Source: a virus. From it: a stretch of DNA of 58,463 nt. The notes under the pieces are model-generated. The model had not been told where the DNA came from. It saw nothing but the letters and a program-made list of their open reading frames with translations, and ran no database searches. Shown here piece after piece: positions 16,858 to 26,047 of the stretch. The stretch is taken from IMG/VR virus record IMGVR_UViG_3300011400_000098, positions 1-58,463 of that record, one strand, 5' to 3'. Each line of letters opens with the position of its first letter. The stretch's first letter is position 1. The translations under genes and the position numbers were made by a program.

Positions 16858-17995
16858 AAGCCCTATCGTCATGCAACTGTCTAGCCAATCCGCGCTCCAT
16901 CACCGGCCCTACGTACTCGAACCCGGCCGTCAATCTATCAATCGCAATCGTGGCCCCTAGGGCGTCCCTATCCATCATGCCCCCACCCCTATTGCGCGAT
17001 GCTTCCCTATGATTGTTCCACTTGGCAGAGCGCGTGCAATGTCCTACAACGGCGGGATGTGACGTGGTAATCATGGCGCGATACCCGAGCGCACGCCACA
17101 TCGAAGCCACCAGTTCGTTGAGTGTGTTGCCGATCCCTACACCTTGGTAGTCAGGGAGCGTGACGATTCTTGAACTGCGCTTTAGATTCGGTATGCTACG
17201 ATGAGGCTGTGTGAGCCATCCGTTGAACGCGATAGGTCGATCCTTAATGAATGCTGCGAAGCACACCGCGGCCTCATTCATGGTGGCGCTCAGATAGTGA
17301 TGTCGAGCGAAACTCGGCCAGAGCGAATGATGGACCCGTTTGACGGTGAGGTGTATGTCCGGGCGTCGTTGAAGAAACCTCCAGGACATTAATGACGTTT
17401 GAGTGTCGAACACCCAGTCCGGCTGCAACCAGTCCAACACGTCGTAATGACACGTTGCTGCGATGAGCTGCAAGCCTCTTTTCCTGACCGTCCTGGCGAT
17501 GGCACTCGACCCCACCTGTGCAACTGTACGATCCACGACAGAAGTAAACTCGTCTACTATGTATGGCATGGCGCCTGTGGCAATCGTCTCTGCCAGCCCG
17601 CGCGCAATCGAAACGCGAAACTGCTCGCCCATGCTCAGTACATAGTACGGCCGCATCCACGCAGGAGGCGACGAGAACCCCACACTACACAGCAACTCTA
17701 CGATCTGCGTGACAGGCATCCCCTTCGGGAACATGTCGAGTACACTTTTGTCGTAAGACCACTCGTACCCAGGGTCGCTATACCCAAACACCTGACGTAA
17801 GATCGAGCTCTTACCTGAGCCCGATGGCCCTACGATCAAGCCGATATTCCATTGCCTGTCGGTCAAGTCGATATTATATGGGATTTCGACCGATGAAATC
17901 TCCATCGGCGGTACGTCGAACATACCCGACATTTGTAGCGTACGTGCAGATCTGACGATAGGTGAGCTGAGCTTGATTACGCCGGACTTGTTCAA
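16856..17995 (-). CDS. ABC-type ATPase fused to a GNAT acyltransferase domain
   Basis: The N-terminal half has a Walker A (GPSGSGKSS), an ABC signature-like LSMGEQFRVSIARGL, Walker B (MPYIVDEFT) and a switch His (ATCHYDV). There are no membrane segments, so it is not a transporter. The C-terminal half is GNAT-like, with the acetyl-CoA loop VTLPDYQGVGIGNTL. TTG 17995 overlaps the previous stop (TTGA) behind AAAGG, though a longer TTG frame from 18052 exists. With the Mom-like and ParB-like neighbours it may belong to a DNA base-modification module (inference). Confidence 0.8.
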   Translation of the reverse strand: MNKSGVIKLSSPIVRSARTLQMSGMFDVPPMEISSVEIPYNIDLTDRQWNIGLIVGPSGSGKSSILRQVFGYSDPGYEWSYDKSVLDMFPKGMPVTQIVELLCSVGFSSPPAWMRPYYVLSMGEQFRVSIARGLAETIATGAMPYIVDEFTSVVDRTVAQVGSSAIARTVRKRGLQLIAATCHYDVLDWLQPDWVFDTQTSLMSWRFLQRRPDIHLTVKRVHHSLWPSFARHHYLSATMNEAAVCFAAFIKDRPIAFNGWLTQPHRSIPNLKRSSRIVTLPDYQGVGIGNTLNELVASMWRALGYRAMITTSHPAVVGHCTRSAKWNNHREASRNRGGGMMDRDALGATIAIDRLTAGFEYVGPVMERGLARQLHDDRA

Positions 17996-18615
17996 CGGAG
18001 AGCCTTTCTTATCTGAGCTGCCAGTTCGGAGGGGCTGTTTTGGGACATCCAATTTATATCCTGTGGTTTAGATGGTTCCGGGTAAAGATCGGGCGTTAGT
18101 ATGAAAGCAGGCAGACCTAATTCAGTAAACCCGTCGGCGATGAACCCGGCCTTGATGAAGCACCGCCCCGGGCGGCTGCTGTGCGCCTGGGACGGACGGC
18201 CGTAGCTGCGTTTAGGGCGTACATGTGCCGGGTCGATGAACGTGACCATACAAAACGGTTCGGGCGCACGCCATGTGGGGTTGTCCCCGTGCAAGCAATA
18301 CCATCGTGTTGCAGCGACGGCTGATTTGATTAGATCAGACGCCAAGTGTGGGCAATTCGGCTCTCTACGAAAAGCCGTACATACCCACGCGCTGTTCAAT
18401 CCGTCTGTCCAGCGATGCTTGACATACTCGCCATACGGCCATGATGTGATCCAAAACGCGCCGAGAGTCTTAAGAACCAGCGTGCGTCCGGGTGGAGCAA
18501 ACTGGCGACTGTCAGGATTGTGCCGGTTGTAGTGCCGATTGGCATAGACGCGAGCGTTGTCGTCGGCTTTGTTGGCCATCTGCCAGGGACTGTCACAAGA
18601 CCATTGCACGGACAT
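17992..18615 (-). CDS. Mom-like/GNAT-fold acyltransferase candidate
   Basis: The 207-residue protein has ANRHYNRHNPDSRQF, PPGRTLVLKT, SAWVCTAFRREP, ASDLIKSAVAATRW, VTFIDPAHVRPKR and PGRCFIKAGFI. The last is a GNAT-like acyl-CoA segment found in phage proteins related to the Mu Mom DNA-modification enzyme. I recognise the pattern rather than a proven homology. It overlaps the ParB-like gene and is coupled to the ABC-GNAT gene, which supports a joint role. Confidence 0.55.
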   Translation of the reverse strand: MSVQWSCDSPWQMANKADDNARVYANRHYNRHNPDSRQFAPPGRTLVLKTLGAFWITSWPYGEYVKHRWTDGLNSAWVCTAFRREPNCPHLASDLIKSAVAATRWYCLHGDNPTWRAPEPFCMVTFIDPAHVRPKRSYGRPSQAHSSRPGRCFIKAGFIADGFTELGLPAFILTPDLYPEPSKPQDINWMSQNSPSELAAQIRKALR

Positions 18616-19294
18616 TATACCCTTCTTCGACCAGACGCTCTAGCAAATCAGCTTGTGTGGTTTCGTCAGGACAGTCCACCAGGATAGCGTATCGCGTGAC
18701 TTTCTCCTGCTGCGATTGGGTACCGTTGGCCTGTGACGCTGCTTTAGCTTCGCCCTGATCTTGCGCCATTTGCTCGCGCATTTGGGTATTTCCAGTATAG
18801 AAGGCCCTGGCAGCGTAGTTGGCTGTGTATTGCCGGCCATCTGCACCCGTAGTTGTAAGGGCTTTAAGCTCGGCTTTCTCGGCGTCGGATAGGTCGTCGA
18901 TATCGCGTGACACAGTGGCGATACTTATTGATAAGAGAGAAGCGATCTTGCTCATCGTGTAGCTGTAGGGCGGCTTGCGTAGCGTCACTATTAGCTGCTG
19001 TCGCTGCTCTGCGTTCAAGTGGCGACGCTTGAGATTAAGCGACAACACGTAGGCGACTTTTTCTTCCTCGCTGCTGAACCTACGAGTGATCTTGTCGAAC
19101 ATAGGCAGATCGACGCCTTCTTCGATTAGTTCTGAAAACACCTCGAACCTGTGGTGGCCGTCGATGATTGCGCCGTTTTCGTCGAATTCGAGTGGTACGA
19201 TGATACCTTTCTCTCGAATGTCCTGCTTGAGTTGAGCGCGTTCTTCTGCTGTCATGGCAGGCATGAGCTGATATCTGTAATCAGTCGATGTCAT
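18593..19294 (-). CDS. ParB/Srx-like protein with helix-turn-helix
   Basis: The 233-residue protein has the ParB N-terminal fold (IREKGIIVPLEF, AIIDGHHRFEV). This is followed by an HTH region (LNAEQRQQLIVTL, MSKIASLLSISIATVSRDI), a polar linker and a small C-terminal domain. No ParA partner is present, so plasmid partition is unlikely. Phage ParB-like proteins are often nucleases, ATPases or DNA-binding factors. Its ATGA overlap links it to the RuvC-like gene. Confidence 0.85.
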   Translation of the reverse strand: MTSTDYRYQLMPAMTAEERAQLKQDIREKGIIVPLEFDENGAIIDGHHRFEVFSELIEEGVDLPMFDKITRRFSSEEEKVAYVLSLNLKRRHLNAEQRQQLIVTLRKPPYSYTMSKIASLLSISIATVSRDIDDLSDAEKAELKALTTTGADGRQYTANYAARAFYTGNTQMREQMAQDQGEAKAASQANGTQSQQEKVTRYAILVDCPDETTQADLLERLVEEGYNVRAMVL

Positions 19295-19680
19295 AGCAGT
19301 CCTTTTTCTAGGCGATGTTCGAGTAGCAACAAGTGAGCTAGTGCGTCTGTCTCATGCTTAGTCGCTCCACTTTGACCTGACAACAACCTCTGTGCTTCGA
19401 GGATGAACGAACGTCGAGCTTGCGGTTGTTGCCCGTGAAACGGAATGTCCAACACATAGCAGATACCGTGGATGCTGCCGACTAGCTCGATGGTGTGCAA
19501 CATGTTGCGATCTACTTGGCCGCCAGTAGCAAACGTTTCAAACCCTACACGATCAGGCTTGAAGTTCTTAATCAAGTCCCACAGCTCTTTAGGGTCTGTG
19601 ATCGTACACGTATGGTAGTTGTCGTCGATCTTGAACGCTACCCCCGTACTACCGCCAGGGTCTACTGCCATGAGAATCAT
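19291..19680 (-). CDS. RuvC-like RNase H-fold nuclease
   Basis: The 129-residue protein has the first catalytic strand MILMAVDPGGSTGVA, a second acidic strand (VGFETFATG) and a C-terminal acidic motif (KHETDALAHLLL), the RuvC layout. It likely resolves Holliday junctions or branched DNA before packaging. It overlaps genes on both sides by ATGA. Confidence 0.8.
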   Translation of the reverse strand: MILMAVDPGGSTGVAFKIDDNYHTCTITDPKELWDLIKNFKPDRVGFETFATGGQVDRNMLHTIELVGSIHGICYVLDIPFHGQQPQARRSFILEAQRLLSGQSGATKHETDALAHLLLLEHRLEKGLL

Positions 19681-20054
19681 GCGTACCTACATCTAGGCCA
19701 ATGACTTGCGTAGCCGTTAGCAAACCCCCACGCAGCAACTTGTGCAGCAGCTTCGGGGTTGTAGGGCGACCAACCTTGATACCCTGCTTGCGCAGACATC
19801 CAATACCAGGTACGCCATGCAAATTGAAATAAGCCATGGTACAGACCATTCTTACTAACAATTTGTGGATTAAGGCGGCTCTCACACTTGGCTACTCGTA
19901 CGAGATAGTCGCCATTGAGATTGTATATAAACGCCGCACGGTAGATGTGGTCTGTGACTGATTCGGCGCGCACAGCGGATGGCTGAGCCGTAAGGGCGAG
20001 TAGAACCGCCAGGCCGATCAACACACTAGTCGCGCGTCTTGGCGAGCTACGCAC
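19677..20054 (-). CDS. Exported lysozyme/transglycosylase-like protein
   Basis: The N-terminus is a signal peptide (SVLIGLAVLLALTAQPSAVRA before ES). The mature part has AKCESRLNP with a probable catalytic Glu, GLYHGLFQF and YNPEAAAQVAAWGF, the order seen in SLT/lysozyme-like domains. It would cut peptidoglycan after export by the host Sec system, so it is an endolysin candidate. GTG 20054 has GGGG upstream; a TTG at 20066 is an alternative start. Confidence 0.78.
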   Translation of the reverse strand: MRSSPRRATSVLIGLAVLLALTAQPSAVRAESVTDHIYRAAFIYNLNGDYLVRVAKCESRLNPQIVSKNGLYHGLFQFAWRTWYWMSAQAGYQGWSPYNPEAAAQVAAWGFANGYASHWPRCRYA

Positions 20055-20295
20055 GTCCTGCCCCAACGGCTGCGACGAAGTTATCCAGCTCTGCCTTGAG
20101 GTTATCCATCATGGCTAGATCGGTTTCTTGTACTTCATCACCTGCCGACATGTTCTCCAAGATGATCGTCATAAGAGCTGACGCGCCCGCGTAGAAGGCG
20201 CGTCGCGTCTCTTGGCGTTGTATCGCGTCGGCACGTATCGGGTCAAGCACTCTAGACGAGTACGTGCGCCAACGTTTCCCTACGTGATCTGTCAC
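20047..20295 (-). CDS. Hypothetical helical protein
   Basis: This 82-residue helical, mildly acidic protein is unrecognised. The GTG start overlaps the polymerase stop (GTGA). It lies between the polymerase and the lysozyme-like gene. Confidence 0.7.
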   Translation of the reverse strand: MTDHVGKRWRTYSSRVLDPIRADAIQRQETRRAFYAGASALMTIILENMSAGDEVQETDLAMMDNLKAELDNFVAAVGAGRA

Positions 20296-22697
20296 TTCAC
20301 AGCCCCCAAGTTGTCACCAACTTTCATTTCGATCCCGATAGATGGGCCGCCGAAGCGTGGTTTCTCCATGATTTCTTTTATCAAAGAGCAGACCTCAGCT
20401 CGCCGGTTACGCGGGCTCTCGACAACGAGCGCATCGTGGATCATGAGCAGGATATGAGCATCCAGTCGCTTGAGGCGTGGCGCTAGCTCGATCATGGCGT
20501 CCAAGCAGTAGTCAGAGGCGTTGGCTTGGATTGGGAAGTTGGCTGCTTGACGTAGCGCCTTGTGATCCATGACGACTGGGAAGCGCATCACTCGGCCCGA
20601 CGGTACACGGATATATCCCTGATCCGCAATCGTCCGCTGGATGTCAAAGACCCACTTCCGATGGACGGGATACGTGCGCCAGAAGTTATCAATAAACTTG
20701 CGAGCTTCAGGAACAGTACACCCAAGCCCCACAGGAGCAGGACTAGAGAGCTTCTCAGCACCTTCTCCGTACTGTAGCCCGAACCTGATCTTCTTAGCAC
20801 GCTGGCGGTACTCGCTCCATTCGAGCTTGGAGAAATCTTGCCTGCGAACATTGAACGCTCTCTCGGCGGTTGCACTATGCACGTCTCCTGAGAGTAGGTG
20901 CTGGTGCAGCGTAGGATCACCTGAAGCTGCCCACGCGAGCCACACTTCGATCTGATTGTAGTCAGCTTCGATGATCTCATGCGTGTCGCGGTTGTGAGGG
21001 ACGATGATTTCACGCAGCTTGGCGTAGTCGGCCCCTACGGTATAGTCCTTCGGGATCGTCTGCATGGCCGGGTCTCTGTATGATGTACGTCCGGTGCGTG
21101 TCGTGGTGACGAATGCACTGGGATGCAGGAGCCCATCATATTTCATGTGGTTGTACACGGCCAATACGTAGTCTATCATGGTGTCGAGCGTACGATAGGC
21201 CCTCACCTTGGCTGCGAATGGGTGGTCGAGACGATCCAGGGTTTCTTTGTCGAGAGACGGGGCGCCCGTCCTAGGGCTATACTTGATTGGATCGGCACCG
21301 ATGATGGTGAAGAACAGCTTTCTCATTTGTGGGGATGAGCTGAGCTTCAAATCATCTGTGGGCCAACCAATCTCCATCGCTTCGAGTTGCAAGTCACGGT
21401 ACAAATCGACGTATCGTGGGAACCAACTGTCGTATGCCAATTCCTGTAGCTTAGATTGATCGACTGCGATACCTCGTGCCTGCATGGCGATAAATGTGTT
21501 CATTGCAGGCAAAAGCAAGTTCTGATAGAGGGCGCGCGTGCCGTCCTCATCCATGCGACGTCCGTGGATATCTACGAGGCGTCGTGTGTACGCTGCGTCC
21601 TTGGCGTTGTACTGGTGTAGGGCGTCGGGTGGAAGCTGATTCATCTTGCCCTTGTAGAAGGGTTTTACACGTTCTTCGTACCACCCTGCGCCGAGCCACT
21701 CACGCGCGTTCTGCTTGAGGCCATGATAGCCTGGGCGTTCGTCCGCACAGGCCGACATCAACATGGTGTCGTCCCTGAGTGGCAATAACACATCGAAGTA
21801 GACATGGAGTCCGTGGATATCGTACTGACCGGCCTGGAACGTCCACCTAACGTTCATCGGCCAATTCAGCACGGTGCGCGGCAGCGAGCAATGCGGGCAG
21901 CGCCCCTCCAGCCTGTGCGCCCGGACGTGAGTTCCACTACGCACGCAGTCGGGGAACAAGGTTTGTGGGAATACGAATGTTCTTTCGAGATTGGCGTTGT
22001 CGAGATAGCTGATTCCAAAGCACAGGAGCTGATCCGTGTAGGCGTCGATGATTTCCACGTCAGGTGACGACGTTTCGATATCGAGCGCAATTGGACGGTC
22101 TTTGGGGAGGCCGCTGAGGATTTGCTGTGCGTGGTCGAGTGAGCGTACGGTGTGATACGTAACGTCTGCGATGGCACCGTCGGCAGGCCATTCGATGACA
22201 GCAGGAATCTTGGACAAATCACGGATGATGTCCTGCACAGCCGTCATGGATTGGGCTTGCAACGCGAAGCTCGGATGGTGAGTGTCCAAGACATACGCAT
22301 TCCAGCGGTCGCTCCATGTGACGGAGCCACGCGAGCCTTTACGTCGCTTGAACCCGTTGACAGTCTCATTGGCAATCGCGCCACACGTCACGATGAGCTT
22401 GGGCTTGGCGTCTGTGAGTTCTCTCTGGAAGCGCGGAGAGCACGCATCAATCTCGACCTGGGTGGGTGCATTGTTCCACCAACAGATCGCATTAGTGGCG
22501 TAGACTTTGCTACGCGACCACTGAGCGAATTTCAATAGATCATCTAGCATACGCCCGGACGGACCTGTGAACGGACGCTTGGTGCGCTCTGCTTCGTCAC
22601 GGCCAGGGCCGATGCCGACTACGACGACACCATAACTAGGGTCACCGTAGCCTCGTATCCCGTGGTCGTGACAGATTGGGCCTTGTTTGTCGGACAA
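20292..22697 (-). CDS. Uracil-DNA glycosylase / 3'-5' exonuclease / family A DNA polymerase fusion
   Basis: Residues ~20-165 resemble a family 4/5-type uracil-DNA glycosylase (GIGPGRDEAERTKRPFTG, HHPS). Residues ~190-380 are a DnaQ-like exonuclease (ALDIETSS; AGQYDIHGL; YNAKDAAY) with a CxxC insertion (RCPHC). The C-terminal half is a polymerase A domain with motif A (EADYNQIEVWLAW), motif B (KKIRFGLQYGE) and motif C (MIHDALVVE). It is the likely replicative polymerase, carrying its own uracil-scanning head. TTG start behind AGAGGA. Confidence 0.95.
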   Translation of the reverse strand: MSDKQGPICHDHGIRGYGDPSYGVVVVGIGPGRDEAERTKRPFTGPSGRMLDDLLKFAQWSRSKVYATNAICWWNNAPTQVEIDACSPRFQRELTDAKPKLIVTCGAIANETVNGFKRRKGSRGSVTWSDRWNAYVLDTHHPSFALQAQSMTAVQDIIRDLSKIPAVIEWPADGAIADVTYHTVRSLDHAQQILSGLPKDRPIALDIETSSPDVEIIDAYTDQLLCFGISYLDNANLERTFVFPQTLFPDCVRSGTHVRAHRLEGRCPHCSLPRTVLNWPMNVRWTFQAGQYDIHGLHVYFDVLLPLRDDTMLMSACADERPGYHGLKQNAREWLGAGWYEERVKPFYKGKMNQLPPDALHQYNAKDAAYTRRLVDIHGRRMDEDGTRALYQNLLLPAMNTFIAMQARGIAVDQSKLQELAYDSWFPRYVDLYRDLQLEAMEIGWPTDDLKLSSSPQMRKLFFTIIGADPIKYSPRTGAPSLDKETLDRLDHPFAAKVRAYRTLDTMIDYVLAVYNHMKYDGLLHPSAFVTTTRTGRTSYRDPAMQTIPKDYTVGADYAKLREIIVPHNRDTHEIIEADYNQIEVWLAWAASGDPTLHQHLLSGDVHSATAERAFNVRRQDFSKLEWSEYRQRAKKIRFGLQYGEGAEKLSSPAPVGLGCTVPEARKFIDNFWRTYPVHRKWVFDIQRTIADQGYIRVPSGRVMRFPVVMDHKALRQAANFPIQANASDYCLDAMIELAPRLKRLDAHILLMIHDALVVESPRNRRAEVCSLIKEIMEKPRFGGPSIGIEMKVGDNLGAVK

Positions 22698-22698
22698 T

Positions 22699-22977
22699 TC
22701 AGTTCCTCTCTGCGATGTTCTTGAGCCGGTCGCGTATTAGGTCAGTGAAGAATTCTTCGACGAGCGAATCAGCCAGTTCGTCGGCGTAGTTGGCGAGTAG
22801 GATTTGAAACTCAGTCTCAGTGATGTCTCCTTCCTTGAGTTGACACCTCGGACACTTGCGTGTGTTGAAGAATTCAACGTCGCGGTCTAGGCGTTCTTTG
22901 TTGTGCGAGACGAGTGTGCCTCTCGCTCCGCATGTGTACTCGACGAGACGTTCATACTTAGTCCGTTGGTGGCTCAC
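22699..22977 (-). CDS. Small CPRC zinc-ribbon-like protein
   Basis: The GTG at 22977 has a well-spaced GGGAG site and is preferred to ATG 23001, which has none. The product has one early Cys (YTCGARG) and CPRC later, then a helical acidic tail. It lies directly upstream of the polymerase; the role is unknown. Confidence 0.65.
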   Translation of the reverse strand: MSHQRTKYERLVEYTCGARGTLVSHNKERLDRDVEFFNTRKCPRCQLKEGDITETEFQILLANYADELADSLVEEFFTDLIRDRLKNIAERN

Positions 22978-23239
22978 GGGGCGTCTCCCTATCCAGGGCA
23001 TTCTGCAGCGTCACGATCAACTCAGCAATCAGGTGCTGTTGTGTGAGATAGTGTTGCCGCGTCTCTGGCGTCATGTTAGTGTCGCGTGCGTTGGTCATGA
23101 CGACACGTAGGTTGTCCGTGATGCGCTTGATGATGTACTTGACCTGGCTGACCTTCAGATCGACGCTTACGGTGGCGAGTAGGTGGGGATGGGCTACCAC
23201 TTCGGTAGGTGTGGGGGATTGTACAATAGGTGTAGACAT
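22958..23239 (-). CDS. Hypothetical helical protein
   Basis: ATG 23239 lies behind AAGGA and is preferred to an upstream start at 23266. The 93-residue product has a Pro-rich N-terminus and two long helices, and is not recognised. Confidence 0.65.
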   Translation of the reverse strand: MSTPIVQSPTPTEVVAHPHLLATVSVDLKVSQVKYIIKRITDNLRVVMTNARDTNMTPETRQHYLTQQHLIAELIVTLQNALDRETPREPPTD

Positions 23240-23451
23240 CTGTTCCTTCCTATGAATAGTGTACACTCAGGACAAATCAAGCGGCCGCACACCGGGCATA
23301 GATACGGGTCGTATGAGTGGCACAACACGCACGTTGGGAATGCGATGCGAGCTATTTGGGCGCGAGTTAGCCGGACGCTAGCTTTATCAAAATCTCCTGC
23401 GGAACTTCCCCCCGTGAGATTAGCTCCTTGAGAATTAGCTTGCGTAGCCAC
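23194..23451 (-). CDS. Small zinc-finger protein (CVLC...CPVC...CPEC)
   Basis: Three CxxC knuckles (CVLC, CPVC, CPEC) in about 30 residues make a convincing zinc-binding domain in the C-terminal half. The start is uncertain because the GTG at 23451 lies 85 bases inside the preceding ribbon-helix-helix gene. A shorter form may be made. Confidence 0.55.
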   Translation of the reverse strand: MATQANSQGANLTGGSSAGDFDKASVRLTRAQIARIAFPTCVLCHSYDPYLCPVCGRLICPECTLFIGRNRCLHLLYNPPHLPKW

Positions 23452-23567
23452 GGTGACAGAGATTCCTTGTCCTTGTCTGCTACCCTCTGTACGATACCGT
23501 ACAAGTCCGGTTCAAGGTAGACTTTCGCGTGGAAGATTTTGTCATTGGTAGCAGAACTAACTGCCAT
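23367..23567 (-). CDS. Ribbon-helix-helix-type DNA-binding protein
   Basis: The 66-residue protein has a short strand (HAKVYLEPDLY) followed by two helices (IVQRVADKDKE, LSPWLRKLILKELIS), the ribbon-helix-helix pattern. AGGAG precedes the ATG. Proteins of this kind bind palindromic operators as dimers. It overlaps the end of the primase-helicase gene. Confidence 0.6.
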   Translation of the reverse strand: MAVSSATNDKIFHAKVYLEPDLYGIVQRVADKDKESLSPWLRKLILKELISRGEVPQEILIKLASG

Positions 23568-25971
23568 TTTGCCTCTCCTTCAAGTGGATACGCCACACTC
23601 GCGCACCTGCATCATTTAGTGTTTGCGTTATGTTGACAACCTTCTTGAGCGCGGGTTGTAGCGCATTGAGTTTCTTGGAGAGCAACACGCTGTTCCTGTA
23701 AATACCCTGGAACGATCTGGTGTCGTCTGCACAACCCTCAAGCATAGACCACATTTGACCTGCTGTGTAGTGGCGCGTCGGGTCTTTGGCTTGTGCAGCG
23801 AACTTCATGATTGCTGCTACCAGCAACCCATCTTCTTCGAGACTGAAAGATTGTTGCGCGGACTTCACATCTTCGATAGCAGCTTTGAAGTCGATGTCGC
23901 AGCCAAGTGCTTTGGCGATCCACAATCCATAGCGTGCGAAATCCTCAATTCGGAACTGAGGTACGCCCTCTTGCGGAATGGGGGTTTGCAAGACTTTTTG
24001 TGCGTCTCTGATGATCGCGCCCCAAATTGCGTTACGCTTGGCGTAGATATCAGATAAGATCAATTCCTCAGAGAAGAACGTCTCGAACCGCTTGAACGTG
24101 AACAGCAAGAACCTGTCGGCCACATCCTCACGCCCAAACTTCGGATTGTGCGCCGTTACGCCTACGATGGCTTGACGCCGTAGCGTAATCACGTCGAGGT
24201 CTGTGTAAAGCTTTCGCTTGACAACATCCGAGGTCGATGCAGAGAGGGCGATACGATCCGGGAGCCACTTCTCCCAGGTATCTACGTTGTCGAGGACAAC
24301 TAGCGGGTCACTGGCGGTCGCGTGGTCGAAGTCATCCATCGTGGTCACAGCGCCGATGCTACGATGGCGGCCGTACAAGAGCGTATAGACTTTCTTGAAC
24401 AACGTGGTCTTGCCTGAACCTGGTTGGCCAAAGCTCGCTATGATCGGACGTGTGTTGGCTGCGTTACGGAATAATAAGAAGATCAACCACACCTTCATGA
24501 GCGCCATCGCTTGTGGCGGCGTCATGTTGGTGATATTGTCTGTGCTAGTTCCAAATCCTCTAGAGCCCGTGCCGAACAGCTCTTTGCCCCAGTCGATCTG
24601 GTTGGATTGGCTCAGGATTGGAGTGAACGCTTCGACAGATTGTATCCAGGGGAATACGATGTTGTACGCCCCATCGACGATTTGTTCGATTGATGAAGCG
24701 GTTACTTTCAGTACTACCCTACGCCCTGTGTGGATCAACAGATGGCGCTGCGTGGTGTCGTAGTATGCGAGGGCTGATTGTAGTGCGTTGTCAGGTAGGT
24801 TGTGGACGTGCGCCTTGAGGCCGTGGATGACGAACCTCGCCTCTGGCTCCGTCGCATTCAAGCCGAATTGCACATCGAGTAGCGCCTGCAACGCTTCGGA
24901 GCCTGCAGTGATCGAGATGGGGCGGCCTATGTCCTTGCGAATGTACCACCCCAAGCCACCCTGCGTGTGCAGGAACACGCCTTGCTTCTTCAACTCCTCG
25001 ATGACAATAGTGTAGATAGAGCGTTTCTTATCGAGGACGGGTGCGCTGGACTTGAGTACGTTGTACACAAGCGAGCGAGCATCTTGTTGGTCGGAGCGTA
25101 CAGCGTGTTCCGCGCGCAATACGTCCTTCGCCAGGTCTTGATCGGCTCTGTACCTGAGGTCTGCGAATTTGTTGTTTGCGGACGCACGCGCGAGGACGAA
25201 AACTTCTTGTCGATTGAGGCCTGCACGGAAGCCCCACAACATGAGCGCCCACAACGCTTCACTTCTATCGTCCTGTCGCGTCGTGTACTGCACATAAATC
25301 CTGACAGGCACATCGTTCTTGATGCGCTCCAGGATTTCCAGCGGGTGCTCTTTGGTGTCAGTGCTGGTGGCGTCCTCGATAAACGACGGATCAAAGTGTT
25401 CGACCGTGTAGTTGGGGACTTCCGGCAGCGCCTCGAATTCCTCAGGGTTGTACTTGGCTGCTGGATTGTCTGTAATGATCTTGACAAGCTTAGGACCGTC
25501 TAGATATTTGTGGTTGAATGTGTAAGGGACACGTACCTTACGCCCGAGCGGCCACCCTGAGCGATCACACTTGGGGATAGAGTAAGTGAGCTTCTTGGAC
25601 AGTTCCTCGTGCTGTTCTGACGACAGCTCTTGATCGAGTACCCAATACCCTTGATGACGACCAGGCGAAGTCTCGACCAGGACCGTCGGCGCTTTCGGAA
25701 GATTGCTTACGTCAGCGTCATCGAGGTCTGCCTGGATTGTGCGTGTTGGTAAAACGTTCTCTTTCTTGCTTTGTGGTGCTTTGAAAAGATACGTTGAGAA
25801 GTATACGTTAGCAGCGTCCTTAGCGCGGTCGGCTCGTTCTATGATCTTGTCGATTTCTTCCGGGTATCTGTGCCATTCTTCGAGCCAACCTGTACCATTG
25901 CTGACGGCCAAGCAGAAATAACCCGCCGTTGGGCAAGTTACGACCGTGTTTAAGAAATCACGAGTTAGCAT
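23557..25971 (-). CDS. Primase-helicase (AEP/RepB-like primase plus P-loop ATPase)
   Basis: In the 804-residue protein, the N-terminal part matches RepB-like archaeo-eukaryotic primases (NVYFSTYLF, QADLDDAD as the acidic site, PGRHQGYWVL). A P-loop ATPase follows at about residues 510-650 (GQPGSGKTTLF, PLVVLDNVD). It probably both primes and unwinds DNA at the phage fork. Dyad site c lies ~45 bases upstream of the ATG. Confidence 0.85.
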   Translation of the reverse strand: MLTRDFLNTVVTCPTAGYFCLAVSNGTGWLEEWHRYPEEIDKIIERADRAKDAANVYFSTYLFKAPQSKKENVLPTRTIQADLDDADVSNLPKAPTVLVETSPGRHQGYWVLDQELSSEQHEELSKKLTYSIPKCDRSGWPLGRKVRVPYTFNHKYLDGPKLVKIITDNPAAKYNPEEFEALPEVPNYTVEHFDPSFIEDATSTDTKEHPLEILERIKNDVPVRIYVQYTTRQDDRSEALWALMLWGFRAGLNRQEVFVLARASANNKFADLRYRADQDLAKDVLRAEHAVRSDQQDARSLVYNVLKSSAPVLDKKRSIYTIVIEELKKQGVFLHTQGGLGWYIRKDIGRPISITAGSEALQALLDVQFGLNATEPEARFVIHGLKAHVHNLPDNALQSALAYYDTTQRHLLIHTGRRVVLKVTASSIEQIVDGAYNIVFPWIQSVEAFTPILSQSNQIDWGKELFGTGSRGFGTSTDNITNMTPPQAMALMKVWLIFLLFRNAANTRPIIASFGQPGSGKTTLFKKVYTLLYGRHRSIGAVTTMDDFDHATASDPLVVLDNVDTWEKWLPDRIALSASTSDVVKRKLYTDLDVITLRRQAIVGVTAHNPKFGREDVADRFLLFTFKRFETFFSEELILSDIYAKRNAIWGAIIRDAQKVLQTPIPQEGVPQFRIEDFARYGLWIAKALGCDIDFKAAIEDVKSAQQSFSLEEDGLLVAAIMKFAAQAKDPTRHYTAGQMWSMLEGCADDTRSFQGIYRNSVLLSKKLNALQPALKKVVNITQTLNDAGARVWRIHLKERQNGS

Positions 25972-26015
25972 CGTTGGTGGGTTCCCTCACACCACCACAC
26001 CCCATATCGCAGAAC

Positions 26016-26037
26016 GACCTTTACAATGGTAAAAGTC
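26016..26037. promoter_or_regulatory. 22-bp dyad site c (upstream of primase-helicase)
   Basis: The halves GACCTTTAC and GTAAAAGTC are separated by AATG. It lies in the 76-bp gap between the 26048-26287 gene and the primase-helicase start at 25971. Confidence 0.7.
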
Positions 26038-26047
26038 ACGCGAGCGA

